Assembly: GCF_014205275.1 (NCBI RefSeq)
Contig: NZ_JACHND010000001.1
Span: 6,262,001-6,326,000 of the forward strand
Direction: 5' to 3'
Length of the DNA stretch: 64,000 nt
From: Sphaerisporangium siamense
GTDB lineage: Bacteria > Actinomycetota > Actinomycetes > Streptosporangiales > Streptosporangiaceae
Shown: positions 1 to 9,036 of the stretch, piece by piece
Position numbering within the stretch: the first letter of the stretch is position 1
Layout of the letters: the number at the start of each line of letters is the position of its first letter
The notes under the pieces: generated by a model
What the model was told of the DNA's origin: nothing
The model's input: the letters and a program-made list of their open reading frames with translations, nothing else
Database searches by the model: none
Program-made: the position numbers and the translations under genes

Positions 1-2189
1 CCGCCCGGCAGCGCCACGCGCAGGTACAGCTCGTTGACCAGGCCCCCGTTGCCGTTCAGCGACGGCGCGTCGGTCCACACCAGCGTGACGGCGAGCGGCA
101 GCCCCGGGTCGACGCCCTCCAGCCGGTAGAGCCTGCCCTCCCCCGTGCGCACCGCCTCGGCGGGGTCGTCGGCGAACAGCGTCCAGTTCTCGGGCCGCGG
201 CGTGACCGACCGGGCGACGTCCACCCGGCCGAACCCCGACACCATGTTGGGGCCGGAGGGCACCTCGCCGGGGAACTGGCCCGCCATCGGCACCGCCCCG
301 TTGACCAGGAACGCCTTGAGCAGGGCCGCCGACGGTTCGTGCCGGCGCTCGTGCACGAGGTGCTGGCGCACCAGGGCCGCCGCGCCCGCCACGAGCGGCG
401 TCGCCATGCTGGTGCCGCCGCTCCAGCAGTAGAACGGCCGCAGCGCCTCCCCCTGCGCCACCCGGCCCCACAGCGGTTCGGCGTCGGCGGGGAGCACCGA
501 GGACAGCAGGGACAGGATATTGGTGCCGGGGGCCACCACGTCGGGCTTGATCCGCCCGCCCGCGGCCGGGCCCCGCGAGGAGAACGCGGCCATCCCGTCG
601 GCGTTGTCGGAGACGTGCCCGGCCGCGGCGAGTCTCGGCCAGCGCAGCGCGCCGTTCCTGTCGCGTATCCGGTCCCAGGTGACGTCGCGGCCCGGCCGCG
701 GCCGCGAGCCCGCGGGACGGTCGTTCTCGCCCGCGCCCACCGCCAGGCAGTTCTTCGCCGTCGCCGGGGAGCCGACCGAGGTCTGGTCGATGACCCCGTC
801 GGCGTCGCGGTCGGCGCCCTCGTTGCCCGCCGCGAAAAGGATGAGCATGTCGGGGTTGTTCCAGATGAAGTCGTCGAGGACGCGCGCCTTGTCCGGGTAG
901 GCCCCGGCCGTGGCGGCGCCCCAGGAGTTGGTGTGGATGCGCGCCCCCGCCTCGTACGCCTGCCGGAACAGCACGCTCAGGTCGTCGGGCAGCCCGTACA
1001 GGCCGGTCGCGGGCGGCGGCCACTCCTCGTCCGGCGGGTCGCCGAGCTCGGCCGCGCTCTTCCACGCCAGCCGCTGGCCGATCGCCTGGAAGAACACCCG
1101 CGCCTCCGGCGCCACCCCGGCCGGGACGGTCGGGTCGCCGAGCGAGGCGGCGGCGCGGCCGTCGCCGAGCACGGAGCCGGTGACGTGGGTGCCGTGGCCG
1201 GAGTCCCGGTCGGCGGGCCCGTCGTCGTGGCCGGGCGCGTCGTGCGTGAACGGCGCGAGGACCGCGCGGGCCGGCCAGCTCACGATACCGGCCACCCGCC
1301 CCCGCACGTCGGGGTGCACGGTGGCCGGGTCACCGGTGTCGAGCCCGGAGTCGGCGACCGCGACGATCTGGTCGGCGCCGGTGAGCCGGTGCCCGGAGAA
1401 GACGTTGTCGGGCGGCACCCGCATCACCGTACGCGCGCGGTCGTTCAGCTCGCGCGGGAACACGTGCGGCAGGACCGCCTGCACGCCGCGCACGCCCGCG
1501 AGCGCGGCCAGGTCGCCGGCCCGCACGCTGGCCACCAGCGTGCGGTCGGTGGACCACAGGACGCTGCCGCCCGCCTCGCGGACCGCGCCGGACACCTCGC
1601 GCAGGCTCTCCCCCGGGAACACCGACACCTCCACCATGCGGCGCCGGTCGCCGTCCCCGTCCTCCCCGTCCATCGCGGCCAGCGCCGCGACGCCGAGCGT
1701 GCCGCCGTCGCGGCGCCGCACCTCGGGCGACACCTTCATCGCCGGACGGTAGGGGGTGACCCCGTCCACCCACGGCTTGTCCCGCAGCTCGGCCACGCGC
1801 GCGACGGGCATGCCGGCCAGCAGCGTGAACCCGGCCAGGCTGTCGTGGACGGCCGCGCCCAGGGCCCTCAGCTCGGCCAGCCACTCGGGGGCGGGCGGCC
1901 CGGCGAGCCGCACCAGGTAGTAGGCGGTGCGGTCCGGCGGCGGCTCCACCGGGGCCGACGCGTCGGCCAGCACCGCGTCGGTGAACGAGAACGAGTTGCC
2001 GTTCGTGAAGACCTCCTGCTCGCCGAGCGTCGTGGTCTCGACGCCGAGCCGTTCGACACCGCGCACCTGCGCGCCGGAGCCGCGGACGAGCATGGAGTTC
2101 GGGTACCGCGCGAGCACCTCGACGCCGGTCGCGCGGACCGCGCCGTCCTCATCGTTGGACCTCAGGGTCACGAGCACAGTGGTGGACAT
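1..2189 (-). CDS. S8 family serine peptidase (subtilase), C-terminus beyond the window
   Basis: The 729 visible codons encode a subtilisin-type endopeptidase. The catalytic triad is clear: Asp280 in VADSGLDTG, His332 in GHGTHVTG and Ser594 in GGTSMATPLVAG, with oxyanion Asn456 in AAGNEG. About 250 residues precede the catalytic domain and may act as propeptide or recognition region. The sequence after Ser594 continues into a beta-rich segment like KP-43-type subtilases and runs off the window. The ATG is chosen because GGGAGG lies five bases before it (2194-2199). The N-terminus (MSTTVLVTLRSNDEDG) has no hydrophobic signal segment, so the enzyme may be cytosolic or exported by an unusual route. 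It lies downstream of an NB-ARC regulator on the same strand and has a 26-base element at 2240-2265 upstream. The family is certain, the substrate is unknown. Confidence 0.93.
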   Translation of the reverse strand, partial: MSTTVLVTLRSNDEDGAVRATGVEVLARYPNSMLVRGSGAQVRGVERLGVETTTLGEQEVFTNGNSFSFTDAVLADASAPVEPPPDRTAYYLVRLAGPPAPEWLAELRALGAAVHDSLAGFTLLAGMPVARVAELRDKPWVDGVTPYRPAMKVSPEVRRRDGGTLGVAALAAMDGEDGDGDRRRMVEVSVFPGESLREVSGAVREAGGSVLWSTDRTLVASVRAGDLAALAGVRGVQAVLPHVFPRELNDRARTVMRVPPDNVFSGHRLTGADQIVAVADSGLDTGDPATVHPDVRGRVAGIVSWPARAVLAPFTHDAPGHDDGPADRDSGHGTHVTGSVLGDGRAAASLGDPTVPAGVAPEARVFFQAIGQRLAWKSAAELGDPPDEEWPPPATGLYGLPDDLSVLFRQAYEAGARIHTNSWGAATAGAYPDKARVLDDFIWNNPDMLILFAAGNEGADRDADGVIDQTSVGSPATAKNCLAVGAGENDRPAGSRPRPGRDVTWDRIRDRNGALRWPRLAAAGHVSDNADGMAAFSSRGPAAGGRIKPDVVAPGTNILSLLSSVLPADAEPLWGRVAQGEALRPFYCWSGGTSMATPLVAGAAALVRQHLVHERRHEPSAALLKAFLVNGAVPMAGQFPGEVPSGPNMVSGFGRVDVARSVTPRPENWTLFADDPAEAVRTGEGRLYRLEGVDPGLPLAVTLVWTDAPSLNGNGGLVNELYLRVALPG

Positions 2190-2239
2190 TCCAACCTCCC
2201 GAAGACGCTGCTCCGAGTGTGGGAGCGGGCGCCGGCGGG

Positions 2240-2265
2240 TTGACGGATCCGTACGCAACTGGCCG
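2240..2265 (-). promoter_or_regulatory. Shared 26-base upstream element, copy A (before the subtilase)
   Basis: Read toward the subtilase, this begins CGGCCAGTT and ends GGATCCGTCAA. It matches 23 of 26 bases of the element at 5003-5028. It ends 50 bases before the subtilase start. Same orientation and similar distance to the downstream gene in both places suggest a shared promoter or activator site. The binding factor is unknown. Confidence 0.55.
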
Positions 2266-2297
2266 GAAGCACGCGGAACCCGGCGATTAGGGGCCGC

Positions 2298-4925
2298 TCA
2301 GGCCAGGGAGGCGAGGAGGGCGCGGACCTCGGCGGCGGCCGGGACGCCGAGGGACTCGTAGATCTCCGCGCAGGCCTGCCATGACCGCCGCGCCTCGCCC
2401 GTCCGCCCCGCCGCGCGATCCAGGTGCGCCAGCCCGGACAGCGCGCGAGCCTCCTCCAGGCGGTCGCCGGTGCGGCCGGTGAGGGTGACCGCGGATCCGT
2501 AGGCGTGCGCGGCCTCCTCGTCCCGCCCGAGCGCGCGCAGCGCCTCGCCCAGGTCGACCAGGGCGCCCGCCTCGACCTCCACGTCCCCGATCTCGTGGGC
2601 CAGGGCGACGGCCCGCCGCAGGCAGGGGACGGCCTCCTCCCCTCGGCCCGCCCACAGGTGCAGCGCGCCGATGCCGTGCAGCCCGTCGGCCTCGCCGACG
2701 CGGTAGCCGCAGCGCCGGTAGAGGGGCAGGGCCTCCTCGTGGCGGGCCATGGCCTCGGCGAACCGGCCGAGCCGCGCCGAGGACCAGCCGAGGTTCGTGA
2801 GCGCCACCGCCTCCCCCACCTGGTTGCCGATCTCACGGTTGCGGGTGAGCGCCTGCCGGTAGTGGTCGAAGGCCCGCTCGTACTCGCCCATGCGCTCCAG
2901 GGTCGTGCCGAGGTTGTTCAGCACGCGGCTCTCGCCGATCCTGTCGCCGCACTCGCGGTAGATCTCCAGGGCGCCGCGCTGGTGGGCCAGCGCGCGCGGG
3001 TAGTCGCCGAGCTGCCGGAACACCGTGCCGAGGTTGTAGAGCGAGGCGCCCTCGCCGGGCCGGTCGCCGAGCCCGCGCCGGATCGCCAGGGCGGCCTCCA
3101 GGTGCCCGCGCGCCTCGCCGGTGTCGCCGAGCCGCCAGGCCATCGTGCCGAGGCCGTGCAGGGCGGCGGCCTGCCCCGCCAGGTCGCCGGTCTCGCGGTG
3201 GGCGGCGAGCGCGCGGCGGTAGTGGTCGATGGCCTCGGGGTAGGCGCCGGTCCGCATGTGGGCGGTGCCGAGCCTGACCAGGGCTCCGGCCTCGCCCGCG
3301 CGGTCGCCCGCGGCGCGGGCCGCGCGTGCCGCCAGGCCGTGCAGGGTGAGCCCGTCGCGGTAGTGCGCCCGGGTGTCCAGCCACTCGGCCAGGCGCCCGG
3401 ACAGCTCCCAGGTGTGCCGGGGCGACACCTCGGCGGCGGCCGCCGCGACGGCCAGCAGGTTCGGCCGCTCGGCGGTGAGCCACCCGTCGTCCCACCGGGC
3501 GCCCTCGGCGGCGCGCCCGGCCGTCTCCAGGTAGTGGTCGAAGAGCCGGGCCAGCGCGGCGCCGCGGCCGGGGTGCCCGGTGGACCGTTCCTGGGCGTAG
3601 GCGCGCAGCAGGTCGTGCATGCCGTACCGGCCGGGGGCGCTCTCTTCGAGCAGGTGGACGCGCAGCAGCGCCTCCAGCAGGCGGTAGGTCTCCGAGCGGC
3701 CGGCGCCGAACAGGGCGGCGGCGGCGTCGACGTCGATGTCCCGCCCCGGGTGCGCGCCGAGCGACTGGAAGGCGGCGAGGACGTCGGCGGGCAGGTGGCG
3801 GCACGACCAGGAGAACACCGCGCGCACCGCCGTGTAGTCGTCCTCGCCCGCGGCCAGCAGGTCGAGCCTGCGCGACTCGTCGCCGAGCTCGGCCACCAGC
3901 CCGGCCAGTGGCACCGACCGGCGTGCGGCGGCCAGTTCGGCGGCGATCCGCAGCGCGAGCGGCAGCCGGGCGCACCGCGCGGCGAGCTCCGCCGCCTGGC
4001 CGGGCTCGGCGTCCAGGCGGGGGCCGACGAGCCGGCGCAGCAGCGCGACCGCCTCGGCGGCGGACAGGACGTCCAGGTCGATGCGGATCGCGCCGTCCCT
4101 GGCGACCAGGCCGGGCAGCGTGCTGCGGCTGGTCACCAGCACCAGGCAGCGGGGTGTGCCGGGCAGCAGGTCGCGGACCTGGCCGGCCGAGTGGGCGTTG
4201 TCCAGCAGGACGAGCACGCGCCGGTCGGCCAGCAGCGTGCGGTAGCGCGCGGCGCGCGCGTCCAGGCCCGGGGGCACGGCCGCGTCGGGGACGCCGAGGG
4301 CGCGCAGGAACGTCTCCAGCGCCTCGGACGCGCGCACGGGGCTGTCGCGGTCGTAGCCGCGCAGGTTGATGTAGAGCTGGCCGTCGGGGAACGCGGCGGC
4401 GACGCGGTGCGCCCAGTGGACGGCGAGCGCCGTCTTGCCCACGCCCGCGGTGCCGGACAGGGCGAGGATGGGGACGGCGGTCGTGCCGGCGGCGGCCTCG
4501 GCGTGCAGGCGGTCCAGGTCGGCGAGCTGGGCCTCCCTGCCGGTGAACGCCGAGACGTCCCCGGGGAGCTGGCGTGGCCGCGCCGCCCTGTCGCCGGTGG
4601 GAGCCACGGGCACGAGGGAGGCGGTCACCGGCCCCGCGGGCGGCGTGTCCGGCGGGGCGGGCACGATCGTGCGTCCCGCCGCCAGCCACAGGTCGTGGAA
4701 GCGGGCGACGTCGCCGCCCAGCATCTCGGCGATCAGCTCGACCAGGCCCCAGCGCGGCAGGTTCGGCCCGGAGAACGCGGCCGAGATCGTGGTGTGGCTG
4801 CACCCGACCTCCCTGGCCATGGCGCGCAGGCTCGGCCACCCCGCCCGGTGGTGCTGCTCGTGCAGGACGTCGAAGAAGGCGCGGACGGGACCGTCGGGCA
4901 CCGCCGGCCTGGGTAGAGCTCCCAT
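2298..4925 (-). CDS. HTH/NB-ARC/TPR regulator (STAND NTPase, AfsR-like without a SARP domain)
   Basis: This is an 875-residue signal-transduction ATPase. Residues about 30-60 form a helix-turn-helix (VGCSHTTISAAFSGP). An NB-ARC domain follows, with Walker A GTAGVGKTA near 158-166 and Walker B LVLLDNAHS. The C-terminal half (about 500-870) is a run of TPR repeats, as in NLR-like switches where ligand or partner binding to the TPRs triggers nucleotide exchange. Unlike AfsR it has no BTAD/SARP activator region. It is read toward the subtilase and divergently from the small gene at 5086, and the two copies of a conserved 26-base element flank it. That makes it the natural candidate regulator of both neighbours, which is an inference. 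The start at 4925 gives the complete N-terminal HTH. Confidence 0.9.
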   Translation of the reverse strand: MGALPRPAVPDGPVRAFFDVLHEQHHRAGWPSLRAMAREVGCSHTTISAAFSGPNLPRWGLVELIAEMLGGDVARFHDLWLAAGRTIVPAPPDTPPAGPVTASLVPVAPTGDRAARPRQLPGDVSAFTGREAQLADLDRLHAEAAAGTTAVPILALSGTAGVGKTALAVHWAHRVAAAFPDGQLYINLRGYDRDSPVRASEALETFLRALGVPDAAVPPGLDARAARYRTLLADRRVLVLLDNAHSAGQVRDLLPGTPRCLVLVTSRSTLPGLVARDGAIRIDLDVLSAAEAVALLRRLVGPRLDAEPGQAAELAARCARLPLALRIAAELAAARRSVPLAGLVAELGDESRRLDLLAAGEDDYTAVRAVFSWSCRHLPADVLAAFQSLGAHPGRDIDVDAAAALFGAGRSETYRLLEALLRVHLLEESAPGRYGMHDLLRAYAQERSTGHPGRGAALARLFDHYLETAGRAAEGARWDDGWLTAERPNLLAVAAAAAEVSPRHTWELSGRLAEWLDTRAHYRDGLTLHGLAARAARAAGDRAGEAGALVRLGTAHMRTGAYPEAIDHYRRALAAHRETGDLAGQAAALHGLGTMAWRLGDTGEARGHLEAALAIRRGLGDRPGEGASLYNLGTVFRQLGDYPRALAHQRGALEIYRECGDRIGESRVLNNLGTTLERMGEYERAFDHYRQALTRNREIGNQVGEAVALTNLGWSSARLGRFAEAMARHEEALPLYRRCGYRVGEADGLHGIGALHLWAGRGEEAVPCLRRAVALAHEIGDVEVEAGALVDLGEALRALGRDEEAAHAYGSAVTLTGRTGDRLEEARALSGLAHLDRAAGRTGEARRSWQACAEIYESLGVPAAAEVRALLASLA

Positions 4926-5002
4926 TTCTGGCCTCCCCCGGGGATTGTCCCTCAGGAAAGCGGCCCATGGGGGGCCGTACCGGGAATGGGCCCGTGACGT
5001 GA

Positions 5003-5028
5003 CGGCCAGTTCTGTAAGGATCCGTCAA
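5003..5028 (+). promoter_or_regulatory. Shared 26-base upstream element, copy B (before the small gene)
   Basis: It starts CGGCCAGTT and ends GGATCCGTCAA, differing from copy A (2240-2265, minus strand) at three positions. It ends 57 bases before the start at 5086 and lies in the divergent interval with the NB-ARC regulator, so it could serve either gene. The GGATCC core is palindromic. Confidence 0.55.
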
Positions 5029-5085
5029 TTCAAGGCCGGAGCGCGGAACGCTGGAAGCGTCACCGACGAGAAGGAGCGACCCGAA

Positions 5086-5565
5086 ATGGCCGCGATCGAG
5101 GACGCCACCCTGCTGGGGCTCGCCGTGCGGGGTTTTCTCGCGCATCCGCCCCTGGACCTGATGGCGCGTGAGCCGCTGCCCGCATCGGCACTCAAGGAGA
5201 GAATCGAGGATTCCCTGGCCTATCTGGAGGCCAGCGGAATCCTGTCCGTGAACGACCACAATTCCTTACTGAATTTCGTCACCAAGGACGTCGTCCCCGG
5301 CGAACGGCCGGCCGAGCACCCGCCGGCCGTCGGCGCGGTGCTGGCGACCGTGGCGCGGCGCCTGCACGGCGACCCGGGCGCGGCGGCCGCGCTGGCGCAC
5401 GTGGCGGACGCGGCGGTGTCCGGTGCGGCCCACGGGGGCCCGCACGGCGCGCTGGCCTGCGCCTCGATCGCCGGCGTCCGCGTGCTGTCGGGCACCAAGA
5501 GCGACGACGACCTCGCCCTCCTGCGGGACAAGGCACTCGGCACCAAGAGCGCCTTCCGGCTCTGA
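5086..5565 (+). CDS. Small protein of unknown family (159 aa)
   Basis: The ATG at 5086 follows AAGGAGCG (5071-5078) at good spacing. The product is soluble-looking, with an N-terminal helical part (LAVRGFLAHPPLDLMARE, then ALKERIEDSLAYLEASG) and an alanine-rich middle, ending near GTKSDDDLALLRDKALGTKS. It has no signal peptide or membrane span, and I recognise no catalytic motif or family. It is divergent from the NB-ARC regulator and shares a 26-base upstream element with the subtilase. That context suggests a joint stimulus or function, possibly as substrate, inhibitor or effector. Just after the stop the DNA holds three copies of TGATCTGG (5568-5602) with no obvious role. Confidence 0.75.
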   Translation: MAAIEDATLLGLAVRGFLAHPPLDLMAREPLPASALKERIEDSLAYLEASGILSVNDHNSLLNFVTKDVVPGERPAEHPPAVGAVLATVARRLHGDPGAAAALAHVADAAVSGAAHGGPHGALACASIAGVRVLSGTKSDDDLALLRDKALGTKSAFRL

Positions 5566-5737
5566 CCTGATCTGGCCTGACTTGATCTGGCTTGATCTGG
5601 GGGAGGTTCCGCGCCGGGCGGGTGTCGCGGGGGTCTTGTCGGTCACCCGCCCGGCGCCGCTGGGCGGCCGGGGCCTGTGCTGTGCCCCCACCCTCCAGCC
5701 GCACGGCGGGCACAGGACGGCCCTCGCGGCCGGGGCG

Positions 5738-6283
5738 TCAGCCCATGCTGATGACGATGTCGAAGCGGGGCGTGGAGTAGGAGCTCAGGGGGCTGCGCAG
5801 CTTCTCCACGCCGAGCCGGTAGGTGCCGGAGGACAGGCCGCGCAGCGGCAGCCAGCGGCCGGTGAAGTTGGGCGAGTCACCGGTCCAGAACCCGTGGCTG
5901 CTGGAGGTCCGCACGGTCCAGGCGCCGGAGGCGAGGCGCGGGTGCACCGCCGCGTTCTGGGAGCCGGTCAGGCGGAACCGGGCGCCGGCGACGGCGTTGG
6001 CGCCGGGGGTGCCCATGGCGAAGATGAAGTAGCGGCGGTTGTAGGGCGTGCCGGAGGTCAGCGGCGCGCAGCCGGTGACGATCAAGGTGCCGCGCACGGT
6101 GCCGAGGCGCAGCGGGTCGCTGTAGGAGCCCGATCCGTACAGCGCGCCACAGCCGACGACGATCGCCGACGACGCGTGCGCGGGCTGGGCGCCCGTCGCG
6201 GCCAGGGACCCCGCGGCCAGCGCCAGCGAGCCGAGGACCGTTCCAAACGCCCGCCTGGCGCGAGCGATTCCCATCTTCCCCAT
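5738..6283 (-). CDS. Secreted protein of unknown function (181 aa)
   Basis: The start at 6283 (MGKMGIARARRAFG) is preceded by GGAAGG at suitable spacing. An in-frame ATG three codons later (6274) is possible. The N-terminus is a classic Sec signal: a basic stretch, a hydrophobic core (TVLGSLALAAGSLAATGA) and a cleavage site near QPAHA. The mature part has a Cys pair (VVGCGALYGS ... VTGCAPLTSG) and is rich in Ser, Gly, Thr and Arg, suggesting a small extracellular beta-domain. A longer reading frame upstream to 6487 is rejected because it lacks coding character and would bury the signal peptide. No family is recognised. Confidence 0.75.
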   Translation of the reverse strand: MGKMGIARARRAFGTVLGSLALAAGSLAATGAQPAHASSAIVVGCGALYGSGSYSDPLRLGTVRGTLIVTGCAPLTSGTPYNRRYFIFAMGTPGANAVAGARFRLTGSQNAAVHPRLASGAWTVRTSSSHGFWTGDSPNFTGRWLPLRGLSSGTYRLGVEKLRSPLSSYSTPRFDIVISMG

Positions 6284-6394
6284 CGGTGCCTTCCAGGTCG
6301 CTGTGAGATGAGCGGGCGAATGCGGCCGACGGCCCCGGAAACGCGGATTCACGTGCGACGATCCGGTACTCACGTGTTTCCGCGCCTTCTTTTC

Positions 6395-6412
6395 CGATAC
6401 CGGTCGGTATCG
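6395..6412. promoter_or_regulatory. Inverted repeat in the divergent 6284-6634 interval
   Basis: CGATACC-GGTC-GGTATCG has perfect 7-base arms and lies 112 bases before the secreted-protein start. It is a possible operator. The rest of this 351-base interval contains a tandem 12-base repeat at 6538-6561 and no gene. Confidence 0.35.
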
Positions 6413-6537
6413 CCCGGCCGTGTTCTTCCGTGGTTCCTGCGTGCCCCGCCCGACGCGGCGCCCGCCGGTTCCTCCCCCGGCGATCACCGCTCTGGCGCAG
6501 AACTTATCGCGCTTCTCCGCCCACGGCCATGTGAGTG

Positions 6538-6561
6538 ACCCACAGGTTCACCCACAGGTCT
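6538..6561 (+). repeat. Two tandem 12-base repeats before the NB-ARC gene
   Basis: ACCCACAGGTTC is followed directly by ACCCACAGGTCT, 74 bases before the TTG start at 6635. GTTCAC (6546) and GTGAAC (6568) also form an inverted pair here. It could be a direct-repeat binding site, but nothing shows which protein binds. Confidence 0.35.
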
Positions 6562-6634
6562 TTTCGTGTGAACGATGGCGCGCGGGCGGCACCGGGCTTA
6601 TCGTTACCGTCGGGTGCGATGGAGGGGGATTCCT

Positions 6635-8953
6635 TTGTCCGGCGAATCTTTCGCCCACCTGCTCAAACGGCTCCGTCGTTCGGCCGGCCTGACGCAGGAG
6701 GAACTGGCGAACAAAGCCGGGATCAGCGCCAGGGCGGTGAGCGACCTGGAAAGGGGAATCAACCGCTCCGCCCGCAAGGACACCGCCCGCCTCCTCGCCG
6801 ACGCCCTCGGCCTCACCGGACAGATCCACGAGGAGTTCACGAGCGGCCGCAGGAAGCCGCCCTCGGTCGGCGGCGCGCGCCTGCCCGTGCCGCTGACGCC
6901 CCTCGTCGGCAGGGAGCGCGAAGTGCGGGCGGGGTGCGAGCGGCTGCGCGGGCCGAGCCGCCTGCTCACCCTCACCGGTCTCGGCGGCGTCGGCAAGACC
7001 CGCACGGCCCTGGCCATCGTCCACGAGCTGGCCCCCGACCTGCCCGACGGCGCCTACCTCGCCGACTTCTCCGAGGTGCGCGACGAGCAGACGATGCTGC
7101 ACACGCTCGCCCGCGCCCTGGACGTCCGCGACAGCGGCACCCGCCCCCCGGCCGAGTCGCTGGCCACGGCCCTGGAGGGCCGCGGGCCGCTGCTCGTGCT
7201 GGACAACTTCGAGCACCTGGTCGACAGCGCGCACGCCCTGTCCACGCTGCTCACGCGGTGCCCGGGGGTGAGGTTCCTGGTCACCAGCAGGCGTCCCCTG
7301 CGGGTGTACGGGGAGGACGAGTTCGTCGTCGGGCCGCTGCCGCCGCCCCCGCCGGGCGCGTCCCTGGAGGAGATTCGCGCCAACCCGGCCGTCACCCTGT
7401 TCACCCAGCGGGCGCGGGCCGTCCACGCCGGGTGGGAGGTGCACGAGGGCAACGCGGCCGTCGTCACCGGCATCTGCGCGCGCCTCGACGGCCTGCCCTT
7501 GGCGCTGGAGCTGGCCGCCGCCCGCATGAACGTCCTGTCCGCGGAGGCGCTGCACGAACGGCTCGGCGGCGCGCCGGGCGTGCTGGCGGCGGGGCCGCGC
7601 GACGCCACCCCGCGGCACCGCAGCCTGAACGCCACGCTGGACTGGAGCTACGAGCTGCTCGACGGCGACGCCCAGCGCCTGCTGCGCGAGCTGACCGTCT
7701 TCGCGGGCGGGTGGTCGCTGGAGGCGATGGAGCGGGTCTGCGGCGCCGGGCTGGACACGCTCGCCACCCTCATCGAGAACAACCTGGTGTGGCGGACCGA
7801 CCACCCGGGCGGCCCGCGCTACACCCTGCCGCACACCGTCCGCGAGTACGCCACCGCGCTCCCGCCCGCGGAGGGCGCCGCCGCCGCACCCGGCGGTGCC
7901 GCCGCGACCGCGCCGGGCGGGAACCCGGCGACGGCGGACGCGCATCTGCGCTGGATGTGCGGCTTCGCCGAGACGGCCGCGCACGAACTGACCGGCGCGG
8001 GCCAGCGGGCGTGGATCGACAACCTGGACCGCGAGTACGAGAACGCCCGCCAGGCGCTGCGCCACGCGGTCGCCGTCCGCGACGCCGAGAGCGCGCAACG
8101 CCTCGCCGGCGCGCTGTGGCGGTACTGGGAGATGCGGGGGCTGCTCATCGAGGGACGCCAATGGCTGGACCGGGCGCTCGCGCTCCCCGGGCCGACGCCG
8201 CCGTCGCTCGGCGCGCAGGCCCGCAAGGGCGCGGGCAACCTGGCCCGCGACCAGGGCGACCTGAAGGCCGCCGAGGCGTTCTACCGCTCCGCGCTGCTGC
8301 TGTTCGAGGCGGCCTCCGACAAGGCGGGCGTGGCCAGCGTCATCAACAACCTCGGCAACCTCTGGCTGGACGAGGGCGACCACGAGGCGGCGGCCCACTT
8401 CTACCAGGACGGGCTGGCGCGGTTCCAGGCCATCGGCGACGAGTGGAACGTGGCACTGCTGCTCAACAACCTCGCGCTGGCCCTGCGGCTCACCTCGGAC
8501 CTGGCGCGCGCGGGCGAGCTGGCCGAGCGCAGCGCGGCGCTGTTCCGCCGGCTCGGCGACCAGCGGGGCGAGGGCCGCGCGCTGGAGACCGTGGCCCGCG
8601 TCCTCGACCTGCGCGGCGAGCACGCCCGGGCGCTGCCGGTGCACCGGCGCGCGCTGCTGCTGCGGCACCGGGTGGGCGACCTGGCCGGGGTCGCCCGTTC
8701 CCTCGAAGGGCTGGCCCGCTCGCACAGCGAGGTGGGCGACCTGAACCTGGCGGCCCGGCTGCTCGGCCAGGCCGAGTGCCTGCGCCAGACCACCGGCGAG
8801 GCGTTCACCCACGACGACGGCGTCGAGTACGCCAGAACCCTCAACGCCCTGCGCGACGGTCTGACCCCCGCCGTCCTCACCGCCACCATGGACGCCGGCC
8901 GCGCCGCGGACCTGGCGGAGGTGATCACCTCACTGGACCTGGAACGGATGTAG
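6635..8953 (+). CDS. XRE-HTH/ATPase/TPR transcriptional regulator
   Basis: This is a 772-residue regulator. Residues 1-60 are a textbook XRE helix-turn-helix (LKRLRRSAGLTQEELANKAGISARAVSDLERG). A spacer leads to an NB-ARC-type ATPase with Walker A GLGGVGKTRTA (about 115-125) and Walker B LLVLDNFEHL, typical of the actinobacterial AfsR/MalT-like ATPases. The C-terminal half (about 480-750) is helical with TPR motifs. The TTG at 6635 is chosen because GGAGGGGG (6621-6628) stands at correct spacing and the XRE domain then begins at once. The frame remains open upstream but adds only Arg-rich sequence. The target is unknown. It is the second such regulator in 10 kb and the large membrane protein follows in the same direction. 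Confidence 0.9.
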   Translation: MSGESFAHLLKRLRRSAGLTQEELANKAGISARAVSDLERGINRSARKDTARLLADALGLTGQIHEEFTSGRRKPPSVGGARLPVPLTPLVGREREVRAGCERLRGPSRLLTLTGLGGVGKTRTALAIVHELAPDLPDGAYLADFSEVRDEQTMLHTLARALDVRDSGTRPPAESLATALEGRGPLLVLDNFEHLVDSAHALSTLLTRCPGVRFLVTSRRPLRVYGEDEFVVGPLPPPPPGASLEEIRANPAVTLFTQRARAVHAGWEVHEGNAAVVTGICARLDGLPLALELAAARMNVLSAEALHERLGGAPGVLAAGPRDATPRHRSLNATLDWSYELLDGDAQRLLRELTVFAGGWSLEAMERVCGAGLDTLATLIENNLVWRTDHPGGPRYTLPHTVREYATALPPAEGAAAAPGGAAATAPGGNPATADAHLRWMCGFAETAAHELTGAGQRAWIDNLDREYENARQALRHAVAVRDAESAQRLAGALWRYWEMRGLLIEGRQWLDRALALPGPTPPSLGAQARKGAGNLARDQGDLKAAEAFYRSALLLFEAASDKAGVASVINNLGNLWLDEGDHEAAAHFYQDGLARFQAIGDEWNVALLLNNLALALRLTSDLARAGELAERSAALFRRLGDQRGEGRALETVARVLDLRGEHARALPVHRRALLLRHRVGDLAGVARSLEGLARSHSEVGDLNLAARLLGQAECLRQTTGEAFTHDDGVEYARTLNALRDGLTPAVLTATMDAGRAADLAEVITSLDLERM

Positions 8954-9036
8954 CGGCCGTCCCGCCGGCCCGAGGCGCTCGCGGAACCCGCTCACCGCGG
9001 CGGCTGGCCAGGCCCTGGGTGATCGATGATGGAGAC

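Noticed and set aside
339-2243. Open frame of 634 codons antisense to the subtilase
   Set aside because: It is the complement of an intact catalytic domain and reads as Arg/Gly/Val-rich low-complexity; a shadow of high GC.
2424-4916. Open frame of 830 codons antisense to the NB-ARC regulator
   Set aside because: The minus strand has a coherent HTH/NB-ARC/TPR protein; this frame has no recognisable domain and biased composition.
6535-9036. Long frame continuous with the beta-helix protein
   Set aside because: Upstream of 9019-9037 it overlaps the NB-ARC/TPR gene out of frame and is Arg/Ala/Pro-rich; only the last 669 codons are real.
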